From assembly GCF_004784465.1 (NCBI RefSeq), contig NZ_SRRU01000004.1:372001-436000 (forward strand): a stretch of 64,000 bases of DNA, given 5' to 3'. The notes beneath the pieces were generated by a model that did no database searches, was not told the DNA's origin, and worked only from the letters and a program-made list of their open reading frames with translations. The translations under genes were made by a program, and so were the position numbers. Below, piece after piece: positions 1 to 9,156 of the stretch (the stretch's first letter is position 1; every line of letters starts with the position of its first letter). The DNA comes from Streptomyces griseoluteus (GTDB lineage Bacteria; Actinomycetota; Actinomycetes; Streptomycetales; Streptomycetaceae).

Positions 1-85
1 CGTGCCCGGCGTGCCATCGACTCCGTGCTGTGGGGCGCCTCGCAAGAAGATCACGGCCCCTAGACGGCCCAGGAAGACAGCGACG

Positions 86-119
86 GCCCCTGATCTGCCC
101 TTTTCCGCAGGTCAGGGGC
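86..119. terminator. Intrinsic-type hairpin near window start
   Basis: Seen: arms at 86-98 and 107-119 form a 13-bp stem with one G-U pair around an 8-nt loop (CCTTTTCC). It is terminator-like for a gene lying off the left edge. Nothing recognisable as a gene or tRNA was found in 1-85. Confidence 0.55.
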
Positions 120-267
120 TGTTGGCGTGGGAGAACCCTCTGAAGTTCCTCAACTCGGCTTTGGGGTTCTTCGGGGGCGGGCATCTCCCGGTCACCGCGC
201 GGTGCGCGGGGATGGACGGGGCGCCCACGGGGGGTCGCTTCGGGGGAACGGAAGGAGGGGGGACGCC

Positions 268-618
268 ATGGTCTTCGGCATCATCCTCATCGTGGTGATC
301 CTGGCCGGCGTGGCCGCGGCGCGGTCGCGGCGCCGGCGTACGTGGGGGGTTTCCGCCGGGAAGGCGCGGCCGTCGCGGGGCGGCGGGTCGCGGTCGTCGG
401 GGTCCTCGTCCTCGGGGTCGGGGGCGTACGACGGCGGGGCCAGCTGGTGGGTCTGGGGCGGGGACTCCGGGTCCTCCTCCGGCGGTGGGCACCACGGTGG
501 GCATCACGGCGGCGACAGCGGCGGCCACTCCGGGCACTCCTCCTGCGGGGGCGGCCACTCGTCCTGCGGCGGCGGCTCCTCCTGTGGTGGCGGCGGGGGC
601 TGCGGAGGCGGCAGCTGA
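268..618 (+). CDS. Small membrane-anchored Gly/Cys/His-rich protein
   Basis: A 116-residue protein of unknown function. Residues 2-18 form one hydrophobic helix, followed by a basic stretch (SRRRR), a Ser/Gly-rich linker and a low-complexity tail with HHGGHHGG and repeated SSCGGG units ending in CGGGS. The His and Cys clusters could bind metal or form disulfides outside the membrane, but that is inference. The start at 268 is chosen because GGAGGGGGGA lies just upstream; the open frame continues further upstream without a better start. The family is common in Streptomyces as hypothetical proteins. No operon partner is visible. Confidence 0.7.
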   Translation: MVFGIILIVVILAGVAAARSRRRRTWGVSAGKARPSRGGGSRSSGSSSSGSGAYDGGASWWVWGGDSGSSSGGGHHGGHHGGDSGGHSGHSSCGGGHSSCGGGSSCGGGGGCGGGS

Positions 619-1019
619 GCCCTCGGGGCACGCACCCCAGGCACGCATACCGAGGCACGGACACCGAAGCGCTCGGGCGGCCGCAGCGGCGATATCCGGC
701 CGCCCGCGACCGCCCCCGCGTGGCGGAAACGCCCAGGGGTCGGCGCCCAGGGCGCCCGAACCGGCGGAGCATCTCGCTCCGCGCTGGGCGTACGCCGTAG
801 TTGAACAGTTGAGCTGTGGAGCCCTCTGAGGGATGGAAACCCTACGAACTTGGGTAAAAACCCTGTGGCAGGGCCAGTGTTCGTGATTCCCTCTAAAACA
901 CCACCTCAAGCCCTCGGACGTCCTAGGGACACCGCTTCTCCAGCCGGGCCGACCTGGCCGAATCGCCCGGTGTCACCGAGGTGTGCCGCCCTCTCCTTGT
1001 GTGTTAGCGGAGCCGATCC
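619..1019. other. Gene-free intergenic stretch
   Basis: About 400 bases without a convincing gene. The right half (roughly 800-900) is less GC-rich than its surroundings and probably holds the promoter of the DUF2617 gene at 1020. No riboswitch fold or RNA gene was recognised. Confidence 0.4.
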
Positions 1020-1547
1020 ATGCTCACGACCCTGAACACGTCCTACACCGACACCCGAGCCGCAGACCTCGCCTGGGCCCTCGGCCGCGAACCGCTCCCG
1101 GCCCTGGCCACCCTCGACCTCGAACTGAGTGGCGCCAAAATGCAGTTGAGGCTGCTCGGCGCCTCGCACCAGGTCCTTCTGGAGACGGACCGGGGCAGTT
1201 GTTCGGAGACGGTCGCGTGCATGCCCGGCTCCTCCACCCCGCTGCCCCTCGGCGTCGCCAAGCGCGTCGGCGACTGGGAGTACGAGTTCGCGGCGCGCGT
1301 GGAGGTGCTCACGCCGGGCTCCTTCGCGGGCCGCGCCCAGGAGTTGCTGGCGCTGGTCTCCGACCATCCGCACGGACTCGCCGGGGTCTTCCCCGGCAGC
1401 CCGCACGCCTTCACCGCGATGCTCGCCCAGCGGCACGAGGGCCAGGTGCGGTGGCGTACCTGGCACGCGTACCCGCAGGACGGGCAGTTGGTGGTGACCC
1501 GTACCCGCGTCGGGGTGAGAGTCCCGGCCGGGCGGGGTGCCTGGTAA
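1020..1547 (+). CDS. DUF2617 family protein
   Basis: A 175-residue protein matching, from memory, the DUF2617 family widely conserved in actinomycetes; its function is unknown. It has no signal peptide or membrane segment. Recognisable family features are the N-terminal LNTSYTDT stretch, the DWEYEFAA segment near residues 82-89 and the HPHGLAGVFPG motif near 120. It lies 80 bases before the spermidine-synthase-like gene on the same strand, an arrangement recalled as recurrent in Streptomyces, so co-transcription is plausible. The ATG at 1020 gives the usual family length. Confidence 0.8.
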   Translation: MLTTLNTSYTDTRAADLAWALGREPLPALATLDLELSGAKMQLRLLGASHQVLLETDRGSCSETVACMPGSSTPLPLGVAKRVGDWEYEFAARVEVLTPGSFAGRAQELLALVSDHPHGLAGVFPGSPHAFTAMLAQRHEGQVRWRTWHAYPQDGQLVVTRTRVGVRVPAGRGAW

Positions 1548-1627
1548 ACCAACAGGGCCAGGTTGACGGGGAGTTTCCACACGTGTGGGTGACGAAGCGT
1601 CCCACTGCGGTGACGTAACGTCGCAGC

Positions 1628-3274
1628 GTGATCGATCCGCACGCCCCCGTGTCCCGGGCTGCCCCGCCGTCCTCGGGTGCCCCGCCCTGGACCGAGCCCG
1701 CGTGGCTCCCCGTCCAGCCCGGTACCGGGCGGTTCCTGGTGCTCGCGTGCGTCTTCGTCTGCGCGGCCTGCGGGCTGGTGTACGAACTCGAACTCGTCGC
1801 CTTCGCCTCCTACTTGATCGGTGACTCGGTCACCCAGGCGTCCGTGGTGCTGTCGGTGATGGTGTTCGCCATGGGCATCGGCTCGCTCGGCGCGAAACGG
1901 CTGCGCTGGCACGCGGCGGTGGGGTTCGGCGCGATCGAGACCGCGCTCGCGCTGGTGGGCGGGTGCAGTGCGATGGCGGTGTACGCGGTGTTCGCCTGGA
2001 CCGGCGGGTGGGGCGGGATCTGGGCGGACGGGCCGTGCTGTCTGCTGGTCGGGTTCTCGCTGGCCATCGGGTTGTTGGTGGGGGCCGAGGTGCCCTTGCT
2101 GATGGAGCTGATCCAGCGCATCCGGCGGCAGGACGCGGGCGGGGCGGTGGCCGATCTCTTCGCTGCCGACTATGTGGGCGCGCTGGTCGGCGGGTTGGCG
2201 TTCCCCTTTCTGCTCCTGCCGTTCCTGGGGCAGTTGACCGGCGCGCTGCTCACCGGGTCGGTGAACGTGGTCGCGGGAAGCGCCCTGGTGCTCGGGCTGT
2301 TCCGCCGCGACCTCACCCGGCGCGCCCGCTGGACGCTGCTCGTGGCCGGGCTCGCGGTGCTCGGCGTGCTCGCCTCCGCCGCCGTACTCGCCGGTGACTT
2401 CGAGGCGGCCGCCCGGCGCGCGGTGTACGGGCCGGACGTGCGGGTGGCCGCGCGGACGGACGTACAGGAGGTCGTGCTCGCCGGGGGTACGGACGGCAAG
2501 CCGCTCGACCTCTACCTCGACGGGCGGCTGCGGGTCGGCGGGCGGGACGAGCGGCGGTACCACGAGGCGCTGGTCCATCCCGCGCTGTCGGGGCCGCACC
2601 GGCGGGTGCTGATCATGGGCGGCGGGGACGGGCTGGCCGCGCGGGAGGTGCTGCGGCACAAGGGGGTCTCGCGGGTGGACGTGGTCGAACGGGACGCGGG
2701 TCTGGTGCGGTTGGCGCGCCACGACCCCGGCCTGTCGTCTCTCAACGCGCACGCGTACGACAACCCGCGGATGCACGTCACCACGGCGGACGCGCTGAGC
2801 TGGCTGCGGCGGGCGCCGGCCGGGCGGTACGACGTGGTCCTCGCGGACCTCCCCGATCCCGGCATCACCGCGAGCACCAAGCTGTACTCCCAGGAGTTCT
2901 ACGGGCTCACCCGCCGCGTCCTCACCCCGCACGGCCGCCTCGCGGTGCACGCGGGTCCAGTGTCGGCGCGGCCCCGCGTCTTCTGGACGGTCGAGGCGAC
3001 CCTGCGCGCGGCGGGCTTCTCCACCACCCCTTACCGGGTCCTGCGTCACGACACCGGCTTCGCCACCGGCCCCGACCGCTCGGCAGGCACCTCCCGCACC
3101 CTCCACGACTGGGGCTTCCTCCTCTCCGCGCCCGGCCCGAGGTCCCCCCGCCCCCACCTCGGCCTCCACCCCTCCACCCTGACGGACTCGGGCCTGACAG
3201 CGGACATCGCGGCCGCCCGCCTCACCCACGTACCGGGCCTGCGGCCGTCGACGCTGGCGCATCCGCAGTACTGA
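1628..3274 (+). CDS. speE: Membrane-anchored spermidine synthase-like protein (polyamine aminopropyltransferase family)
   Basis: A 548-residue protein with two parts. Residues ~35-265 hold about seven transmembrane helices. Residues ~280-500 form a spermidine-synthase-type Rossmann domain, seen as the dcSAM-binding GGGDG motif (MGGGDG), an acidic VVERD strand end and the catalytic-region LADLPDP with an Asp pair. Soluble spermidine synthases lack the membrane part; the fused form is common in actinobacteria and its true substrate is not well established. The start is a GTG at 1628 with a weak ribosome-binding site. It follows the DUF2617 gene. Confidence 0.75.
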   Translation: MIDPHAPVSRAAPPSSGAPPWTEPAWLPVQPGTGRFLVLACVFVCAACGLVYELELVAFASYLIGDSVTQASVVLSVMVFAMGIGSLGAKRLRWHAAVGFGAIETALALVGGCSAMAVYAVFAWTGGWGGIWADGPCCLLVGFSLAIGLLVGAEVPLLMELIQRIRRQDAGGAVADLFAADYVGALVGGLAFPFLLLPFLGQLTGALLTGSVNVVAGSALVLGLFRRDLTRRARWTLLVAGLAVLGVLASAAVLAGDFEAAARRAVYGPDVRVAARTDVQEVVLAGGTDGKPLDLYLDGRLRVGGRDERRYHEALVHPALSGPHRRVLIMGGGDGLAAREVLRHKGVSRVDVVERDAGLVRLARHDPGLSSLNAHAYDNPRMHVTTADALSWLRRAPAGRYDVVLADLPDPGITASTKLYSQEFYGLTRRVLTPHGRLAVHAGPVSARPRVFWTVEATLRAAGFSTTPYRVLRHDTGFATGPDRSAGTSRTLHDWGFLLSAPGPRSPRPHLGLHPSTLTDSGLTADIAAARLTHVPGLRPSTLAHPQY

Positions 3275-3377
3275 GGGGCCCTGAGCCGGAGTCTCGGGGC
3301 GCGGGTCCAGGGGCCGGGTCTCCCGTTCGCCGCCAGGGCAGGTGCATTCCGGGGACTACTGGGTAGGCTCGGCCAAC

Positions 3378-4433
3378 ATGGAGCTCCAGGTCTTCGTTCC
3401 GGTTCCGGCCGACCGGCTCAGGGAGGCCCTCGCGGACGCCGTGAGGGTGGCCCGCGCGGTGCCGGGACTCCAGCAGGACGCCGGTGCGGCTCCCGTCGCC
3501 GGCCGCCTGAAGCTACGGGTCGCCGGGCACTCGGTCACGTACCGGGGCACGCTTGCGGTGAGCCCGCGGGCGGACGGCACCTACGCGGTACGCGCGGACG
3601 GCTCGGAGTCCCGCGGCGCGGGCACGGTCACCCTGTCCCTGACTCTGGCCCTGGCGCCCACGCAGGGCGGCACGACGGTCACCGTGGGCGGCACCGCCAA
3701 GGCGGACGGCCGTCTCGCGGAACTCCCCGCGGACGCGGTGACGACAGCGGCGAACCGGCTGCTGACGCGGACGCTGGAGACTCTGGCGGCGGGCGCGACC
3801 GAGGGCACCGGGCCGGTGCGGGCGGAAGACGCGTCCGAGCCGGGGCAGCAGGGTCAGGGCGAGGCGACCGAGCCGGCCCCGCAGGCAGCGGACAAGGCAG
3901 CCGGGCCGGAGCAGGTGGAGGGCGATTCGGCCACGCCGGGCCGACAGGCAGAAGGCAAGCCGGCCGCCCCCGAGCAGGCAGAGGCCGCGTCCGGGCCGGG
4001 GCCGCACGCCGACGGCGAGTCGGCCGCCCCGGGGGAGCGAGCAGAAGACGAGGACGGCGAGCCCGCCCCGGGCCGGCAGGCCGAAGCCGAGCCCACGGAC
4101 GAGAAGCCCGGTACCCCGCCCCCCTCCGGCTTCGACACCGAAGTCCCCCCGCCCTCCCTCGACCCCGAGACGGACGCCGCGATCCCCGACACCGTCCCGG
4201 ACGATCTGGAGGTCCGCGCCGAACCTCCCGCCGAGGCCGCCCACGCCCGCCGGACGATGATCGGCCGCAGCGCGGAGGAGGTCGACCACGCCCCGCCCCG
4301 AGGCCGCTACGCGCCCGTACCCGCCCCCCAGACGGTCACCGCGAACCCGGCCCTCCGCTGGGCCGCCCCGGCGGCAGCGGTGGCGGTCGCCGGGGCGATC
4401 GTGGTCGCGAGAGCCCTCCGCAAGCGCCACTGA
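3378..4433 (+). CDS. SRPBCC/CoxG-like protein with disordered acidic linker and C-terminal membrane anchor
   Basis: A 351-residue protein. Residues 1-140 resemble the SRPBCC fold of carbon-monoxide-dehydrogenase subunit G-like proteins (MELQVFVPVPADRL opening; TVTLSLTLAL and GTTVTVGGTAKADGRL strands). A long Glu/Pro/Ala/Gly linker (about 145-310) contains repeats of a GEQAE/GRQAE type unit. A single C-terminal hydrophobic helix (AAPAAAVAVAGAIVVARALRK) would anchor it. A GTG at 3342 could extend it by 12 residues, but the ATG at 3378 begins exactly at the domain. No adjacent CO dehydrogenase genes occur, so the name does not imply that role. Confidence 0.65.
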   Translation: MELQVFVPVPADRLREALADAVRVARAVPGLQQDAGAAPVAGRLKLRVAGHSVTYRGTLAVSPRADGTYAVRADGSESRGAGTVTLSLTLALAPTQGGTTVTVGGTAKADGRLAELPADAVTTAANRLLTRTLETLAAGATEGTGPVRAEDASEPGQQGQGEATEPAPQAADKAAGPEQVEGDSATPGRQAEGKPAAPEQAEAASGPGPHADGESAAPGERAEDEDGEPAPGRQAEAEPTDEKPGTPPPSGFDTEVPPPSLDPETDAAIPDTVPDDLEVRAEPPAEAAHARRTMIGRSAEEVDHAPPRGRYAPVPAPQTVTANPALRWAAPAAAVAVAGAIVVARALRKRH

Positions 4434-4478
4434 GCACCACCCCGCCCCACCCCCGGAGGGACCAGTAGGGTCGGCAGC

Positions 4479-5267
4479 GTGAGTAACGGAGAGATCACGT
4501 TGACCGCGGGTGACGCGGAGGTACGGGTGCTGCCCGGTAACGGCGGGCGGATCGGCGGGCTGCTCGTCGGCGGGACGGAGCTGCTGCGGCAGGGGGAGCG
4601 GTTCGGGTGTTTCCCGATGGTGCCCTGGTGCGGGCGGATCAGGGACGGGCAGTTCCTGGACGGCGGGGTCGTACGGCAGATGCCGCTCAACTCCCCGCCG
4701 CACGCCATCCACGGCACCGCCCGCGACGGCGCCTGGCGCGTCGCGCGCAAGTCGGCCGACGAGGCGGTACTGACGTACGAACTGACCGACCCCTGGCCGC
4801 ACTCCGGCAGGATCACGCAGATCGTGAGCCTCGCTGAGGACAGCCTGACGTTGAGCATGTCCGTGGAGACGTACGAGGATTCGTTCCCGGCGCAGATCGG
4901 CTGGCACCCCTGGTTCAACCGGAACCTCGGCGGCGAGGACGTGACGATCGACTTCCACCCGGCGTGGCAGGAGGAGCGCGGCGAGGACCACCTGCCCACC
5001 GGCAACCGTATCGAGCCGAGGCCCGGCCCCTGGGACGACTGCTTCGGCATGCCCGACGGAGTCGACGTGCGGCTGACCTGGCCCGGCCAGCTCGAACTCA
5101 GGGTGGCCAGCCGTGAACAGTGGGCGGTCGTCTACGACGAGCAGGACGCCGCCGTGTGCGTGGAGCCCCAGACCGGCCCGCCCAACGGCCTGAACACCGC
5201 CCAGCGCCTGGTCACCCCCCTGGAACCGCTGGAGGCGTCCACGACCTGGACCTGGCGTCGCCTCTAA
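4479..5267 (+). CDS. Aldose 1-epimerase
   Basis: A 262-residue galactose-mutarotase-fold protein predicted to interconvert alpha and beta anomers of aldoses in the cytoplasm. Family signs are the early substrate-binding Arg (MVPWCGRIRDG), the first His in HAIHG, the catalytic His in GWHPWFN, and the catalytic Glu in VCVEPQTGPPNGLN near the C terminus. The GTG at 4479 is preceded by GGAGGG. It ends 10 bases before pyrE, so the two are probably co-transcribed. Confidence 0.85.
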   Translation: MSNGEITLTAGDAEVRVLPGNGGRIGGLLVGGTELLRQGERFGCFPMVPWCGRIRDGQFLDGGVVRQMPLNSPPHAIHGTARDGAWRVARKSADEAVLTYELTDPWPHSGRITQIVSLAEDSLTLSMSVETYEDSFPAQIGWHPWFNRNLGGEDVTIDFHPAWQEERGEDHLPTGNRIEPRPGPWDDCFGMPDGVDVRLTWPGQLELRVASREQWAVVYDEQDAAVCVEPQTGPPNGLNTAQRLVTPLEPLEASTTWTWRRL

Positions 5268-5277
5268 GCTGGGCGGT

Positions 5278-5829
5278 ATGACGACGGACGTGCGTGGCGA
5301 ACTGCTCCAGCAGATCAAGGACAAGGCCGTGGTGCACGGCAAGGTGACCCTCTCCTCGGGTCTGGAGGCCGACTACTACGTCGACCTGCGCCGCATCACC
5401 CTGGACGGTGAGGCCGCCCCCCTGGTCGGCCAGGTGCTGCTGGACCTCACCGCCGACCTGGACTTCGACGCGGTCGGCGGTCTCACCATGGGCGCCGACC
5501 CGGTGGCCGCCGCCATGCTGCACGCGGCCGCCGCGCGCGGGCAGAAGCTCGACGCGTTCGTGGTCCGCAAGGCCGCGAAGGCGCACGGCCTCCAGCGCCG
5601 GGTCGAGGGTCCGGACATCGCGGGCCGCCGGGTGCTGGTCGTCGAGGACACCTCCACCACCGGCGGTTCGCCGCTGACGGCGGTGGAGGCGGTACGGGAG
5701 GCCGGCGCGGAGGTCGTCGGCGTCGCCACGATCGTGGACCGGGCGACCGGCGCCGCGGAGAAGATCGAGGCCGGGGCGGGCGTTCCGTACCGGTTCGCCT
5801 TCTCGAAGGATGAACTGGGGCTGGACTGA
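5278..5829 (+). CDS. pyrE: Orotate phosphoribosyltransferase
   Basis: A 183-residue cytoplasmic enzyme of pyrimidine biosynthesis that joins orotate to PRPP to give OMP. The PRPP-binding signature VVEDTSTTGGS occupies residues 121-131. The LSSGLEADYYVDLR stretch (26-39) is the typical orotate-contacting N terminus, and GADPVAAAM (72-80) is the flexible-region partner. Length is standard. The ATG at 5278 directly follows the epimerase gene. No other pyr genes are in the window, as usual where pyrE is separate from the main pyr cluster. Confidence 0.95.
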   Translation: MTTDVRGELLQQIKDKAVVHGKVTLSSGLEADYYVDLRRITLDGEAAPLVGQVLLDLTADLDFDAVGGLTMGADPVAAAMLHAAAARGQKLDAFVVRKAAKAHGLQRRVEGPDIAGRRVLVVEDTSTTGGSPLTAVEAVREAGAEVVGVATIVDRATGAAEKIEAGAGVPYRFAFSKDELGLD

Positions 5830-5979
5830 CGGTCCGCTTGGGGCTGGACTTCTCCCCGGCCGCCAGACCGTCCGGCAGGGCAGGTCTGGAAAGATGGGGC
5901 CGACGCCGATGTCGCCCCCAGGGTCCAGGTCAGGGCCGCATATCGCAGAACGCCAACCCGCAACACGAGGAGCGGACAG

Positions 5980-7002
5980 ATGCCCATCGCAACTCCCGAG
6001 GTCTACAACGAGATGCTCGACCGGGCGAAGGCAGGCAAGTTCGCCTACCCGGCCATCAACGTCACCTCCAGCCAGACCCTGAACGCGGCCCTGCGCGGCT
6101 TCGCGGAGGCGGAGAGCGACGGCATCGTCCAGATCTCGACCGGCGGCGCGGAGTTCCTCGGCGGCCAGTACAAGAAGGACATGGTGACCGGCGCGGTCGC
6201 GCTCGCGGAGTTCGCGCACGTCGTCGCCGAGAAGTACCCGGTCAACATCGCGCTGCACACCGACCACTGCCCCAAGGACAAGCTGGACGGTTACGTGCGT
6301 CCGCTGCTCGCGCTGTCCGAGGAGCGCGTGAAGGCCGGGGGCAACCCGCTGTTCCAGTCGCACATGTGGGACGGCTCCGCCGAGACCCTCTCGGAGAACC
6401 TGGCGATCGCCCAGGAGCTGCTGGAGCAGGCCCGCCGCGCGAAGATCATCCTCGAGGTCGAGATCACCCCGACCGGCGGTGAGGAGGACGGCGTCTCGCA
6501 CGAGATCAACGACTCCCTCTACACCACGGTCGAGGACGCGATCCGTACCGCCGAGGCGCTGGGCCTGGGCGAGAAGGGCCGCTACCTGCTGGCCGCGTCC
6601 TTCGGCAACGTGCACGGCGTGTACAAGCCGGGCAACGTGGTGCTCCGCCCGGAGCTGCTGAAGGAGCTGAACGACGGGGTCGCCGCGAAGTTCGGCAAGC
6701 CGTCGCCGTTCGACTTCGTCTTCCACGGTGGTTCCGGTTCCTCCGAGGAGGAGATCCGTATCGCGCTGGAGAACGGCGTCGTGAAGATGAACATCGACAC
6801 GGACACCCAGTACGCCTTCACCCGTCCGGTCGCCGACCACATGTTCCGTCAGTACGACGGTGTGCTGAAGATCGACGGCGAGGTCGGTGACAAGAAGCAG
6901 TACGACCCGCGCACCTGGGGCAAGCTGGCCGAGGCGGGCATGGCGGCGCGTGTCGTGACCGCCGCGAACAACCTGCGGTCGGCGGGCAACAAGATGAAGT
7001 GA
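5980..7002 (+). CDS. fbaA: Fructose-bisphosphate aldolase, class II
   Basis: A 340-residue zinc-dependent aldolase that cleaves fructose 1,6-bisphosphate to glyceraldehyde 3-phosphate and DHAP in glycolysis, and runs in reverse in gluconeogenesis. The catalytic/zinc segment ALHTDHC places D95 and H96 in position; GNVHGVYKPGN supplies another zinc His, and FHGGSGSSEEE the phosphate-binding loop. Length is right for the class IIa form. GAGGAG lies 7 bases before the ATG. The codon usage is strongly biased, as expected for a highly expressed gene, and a strong terminator follows. Confidence 0.97.
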   Translation: MPIATPEVYNEMLDRAKAGKFAYPAINVTSSQTLNAALRGFAEAESDGIVQISTGGAEFLGGQYKKDMVTGAVALAEFAHVVAEKYPVNIALHTDHCPKDKLDGYVRPLLALSEERVKAGGNPLFQSHMWDGSAETLSENLAIAQELLEQARRAKIILEVEITPTGGEEDGVSHEINDSLYTTVEDAIRTAEALGLGEKGRYLLAASFGNVHGVYKPGNVVLRPELLKELNDGVAAKFGKPSPFDFVFHGGSGSSEEEIRIALENGVVKMNIDTDTQYAFTRPVADHMFRQYDGVLKIDGEVGDKKQYDPRTWGKLAEAGMAARVVTAANNLRSAGNKMK

Positions 7003-7020
7003 CCCTCCCTGGTCTCCCTC

Positions 7021-7062
7021 AGGGGGCCCGGCACCCTGTCTCGCGCAGGGGCCGGGCCCCCT
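7021..7062 (+). terminator. Terminator of fbaA
   Basis: Seen: a perfect 12-bp inverted repeat, AGGGGGCCCGGC (7021-7032) against its complement (7051-7062), 18 bases after the fbaA stop, with further pairing (CCCTG/CAGGG) inside the loop. No long U tract follows, which is common in Streptomyces. Confidence 0.85.
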
Positions 7063-7089
7063 ACGGGTATCCGGGGTATACCTGGGGGC

Positions 7090-8562
7090 ATGCCCGATGT
7101 CCGGCTGGCGTCCCCCAAGGGCCGGTGGATTCTGCTGACCACCGTGCTCGGTTCCAGCATGGCCCTGCTGGACTCGACCGTCGTCAACGTCGCGCTGCCC
7201 CGCATCGGCCGCGATCTCGACGCGAGCCTCGCGGCGCTCCAGTGGACGGTCAACGCGTACATGGTGACGCTGGCGGGCCTGATCCTGCTGGGCGGTTCGC
7301 TGGGGGACCGGTACGGGCGGCGCAAGGTCTTCGTCATCGGGGTGATCTGGTTCGCGGCGGCCTCGCTGATGTGCGGGCTGGCCCCCGACGCGAACGTGCT
7401 GATCATCGCCCGTGCGCTCCAGGGCGTGGGCGGGGCGCTGCTCACGCCGGGGTCGCTCGCGCTGATCCAGGCGTCCTTCCACCCCGACGACCGCAGCCGC
7501 GCGGTGGGGCTGTGGTCCGGGTTCGGCGGGGTCGGGGCGGCGATCGGGCCGTTCCTGGGCGGCTGGCTGGTGGAGGGTCCCGGCTGGCGCTGGGTCTTCC
7601 TGCTGAACGTGCCGCTCGCCCTGATCTGCGTACCGGTGGCGCTGCGGCACGTACCCGAGTCGGACGCGGGGCCCGCGCGCGGGCGGTTCGACGTGCTCGG
7701 GGCGGTGCTGGGCGCGGTGGCGCTGGCGCTGCTGACGTACGCGCTGATCGAGGCCCGCTCCGCGTCCGTCGCGGTCTGGGTGACGGCGGTGGCGGGCGTC
7801 GTCGCGGCGGTGGCCTTCGTGTACGTCGAGCACCACCGGCCGGACCCGATGCTGCCGCCGGACATCTTCGCCTCGCGGCAGTTCACCGCGGTCAACCTGG
7901 TCACGCTGTGCGTGTACGCGGCCTTCGGCGGCTTCTTCTTCCTGACGGCGCTGCAGCTCCAGGTGGTGGCGGGCTACTCCCCGCTGGCGGCGGGTACGGC
8001 CCTGCTCCCGCCGACGATCCTGATGCTGTTGTTCTCCTCCCGCTCGGGCGCCCTGGCGGACCGCACGGGCCCCCGCCTCCCCCTGACCGTCGGCCCCCTC
8101 CTCTGCGCGGCAGCGATGCTCCTGATGCTCCGGGTAGGCACCGACGCGAACTACCTGACGGACGTCCTCCCCGCGCTGCTCGTCATGGGCACGGGGATGG
8201 TCACCCTGGTGGCCCCCCTGACGGCGACGGTCCTCGCCTCGGTCGACACCGCCCGGGCAGGCCTGGCGAGCGGCGTTAACAACGCGGCGGCGCGGGTGGC
8301 GGGCCTGGTGGCGGTGGCGGCCCTGCCCCTCCTGACGGGCATGGGCCCGGAGGCGTACCGACTCCCGGCGGCCTTCAACACGTCCTTCGACAAGGCGATG
8401 CCGATCTGCGCGGGAGTCCTGGTCCTGGCCTCACTCCTCTCCGCCACCCTGATCCGCCGCCGCCCCACCCCGGACTGCCCCCACCCGGAATGCAGAACCC
8501 ACGGCAGCATCACGACCCCACCCCTGGAAACGGGAGAGACGGAGCCGACTGCGAGGGGGTGA
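7090..8562 (+). CDS. MFS drug/metabolite exporter, DHA2 (EmrB/QacA) family
   Basis: A 490-residue integral membrane protein with about 14 predicted helices, the number typical of DHA2 proton-antiport exporters. LDSTVVNVALP (residues 27-37) is the family's first-helix motif and LGDRYGRRK (71-79) is motif A between helices 2 and 3. The C-terminal tail (DCPHPECRTHG) contains a Cys/His cluster that may be incidental. The substrate cannot be told from sequence. It lies after the fbaA terminator and converges on the DUF3151 gene. No regulator gene is adjacent. Confidence 0.88.
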   Translation: MPDVRLASPKGRWILLTTVLGSSMALLDSTVVNVALPRIGRDLDASLAALQWTVNAYMVTLAGLILLGGSLGDRYGRRKVFVIGVIWFAAASLMCGLAPDANVLIIARALQGVGGALLTPGSLALIQASFHPDDRSRAVGLWSGFGGVGAAIGPFLGGWLVEGPGWRWVFLLNVPLALICVPVALRHVPESDAGPARGRFDVLGAVLGAVALALLTYALIEARSASVAVWVTAVAGVVAAVAFVYVEHHRPDPMLPPDIFASRQFTAVNLVTLCVYAAFGGFFFLTALQLQVVAGYSPLAAGTALLPPTILMLLFSSRSGALADRTGPRLPLTVGPLLCAAAMLLMLRVGTDANYLTDVLPALLVMGTGMVTLVAPLTATVLASVDTARAGLASGVNNAAARVAGLVAVAALPLLTGMGPEAYRLPAAFNTSFDKAMPICAGVLVLASLLSATLIRRRPTPDCPHPECRTHGSITTPPLETGETEPTARG

Positions 8563-8595
8563 GCGGACTCGGCCCCCCGGCCGGCCCCGCAGAAC

Positions 8596-9015
8596 TCAGC
8601 GCCGCAGCTCCGCGTAAGCCTCCTCGCTGCTGTCCTGGAGGAACTGCCAGCAGCGGTCCGCCTCCTCCTTCTCGTCGATCGCGTCGGCCGCGCGGGCGAG
8701 GGCGGCGAGGCAGCGGAGGAAGCCCCGGTTGGGGCGGTGGGACCAGGGGATGGGGCCGTGGCCCTTCCAGCCGGCGCGGCGCAGCGCGTCCAGGCCGCGG
8801 TGGTAGCCGGTGCGGGCGTAGGCGTACGACTCGACCACGCGGCCGGCCTCGAAGGCCTCGTCCGCGAGCATCGCCCAGGCCAGGGAGAACGTGGGGTACT
8901 TCGCCACGACCTCGGCCGGGGCCAGGGCGTCGTCGTCCAGCAGGCGGTACGCCTCTTCGTTCTCGGGCAGGTGCGTCGGGTCCGGGCCGCCGAGCAGGTT
9001 CTTGTGCGTAGTCAT
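8596..9015 (-). CDS. DUF3151 family protein
   Basis: A 139-residue soluble protein recalled as the DUF3151 family of actinobacteria, of unknown function. It begins MTTHKNLLGGPDPTHLP and is largely helical, with repeat-like pairs (AWAMLADEAFEAGRVVESYAYARTG) reminiscent of TPR-type helices. The ATG at 9015 is the natural start. It is divergent from kynA with ~140 bases between them; no functional link to tryptophan catabolism is known. Confidence 0.8.
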   Translation of the reverse strand: MTTHKNLLGGPDPTHLPENEEAYRLLDDDALAPAEVVAKYPTFSLAWAMLADEAFEAGRVVESYAYARTGYHRGLDALRRAGWKGHGPIPWSHRPNRGFLRCLAALARAADAIDEKEEADRCWQFLQDSSEEAYAELRR

Positions 9016-9156
9016 GGTTGAAGTCTGCCACTAGGGGTTACCGTCCCCGCCTTGCCGTATCCCATGGGATTGCGGAGGATTCGGTCTGGGGACCGGGGCC
9101 CCCGTGCCGGCTTCGGCAGGGGCGGACCGCTACCCGGAGTTCAACAGGAGACAGCG

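Noticed and set aside
800..1019. Possible riboswitch upstream of the DUF2617 gene
   Set aside because: The region is less GC-rich but shows no conserved aptamer sequence I can match.
1043..3262. Very long open frame antisense to the DUF2617 and spermidine-synthase-like genes
   Set aside because: High GC creates long antisense open frames; the sense frames carry clear domains and the antisense product is Arg/Pro/Gly-rich with no domain.
5212..7836. Long antisense frame over pyrE, fbaA and the MFS gene
   Set aside because: Shadow of three well-supported genes; no motif and atypical residue composition.
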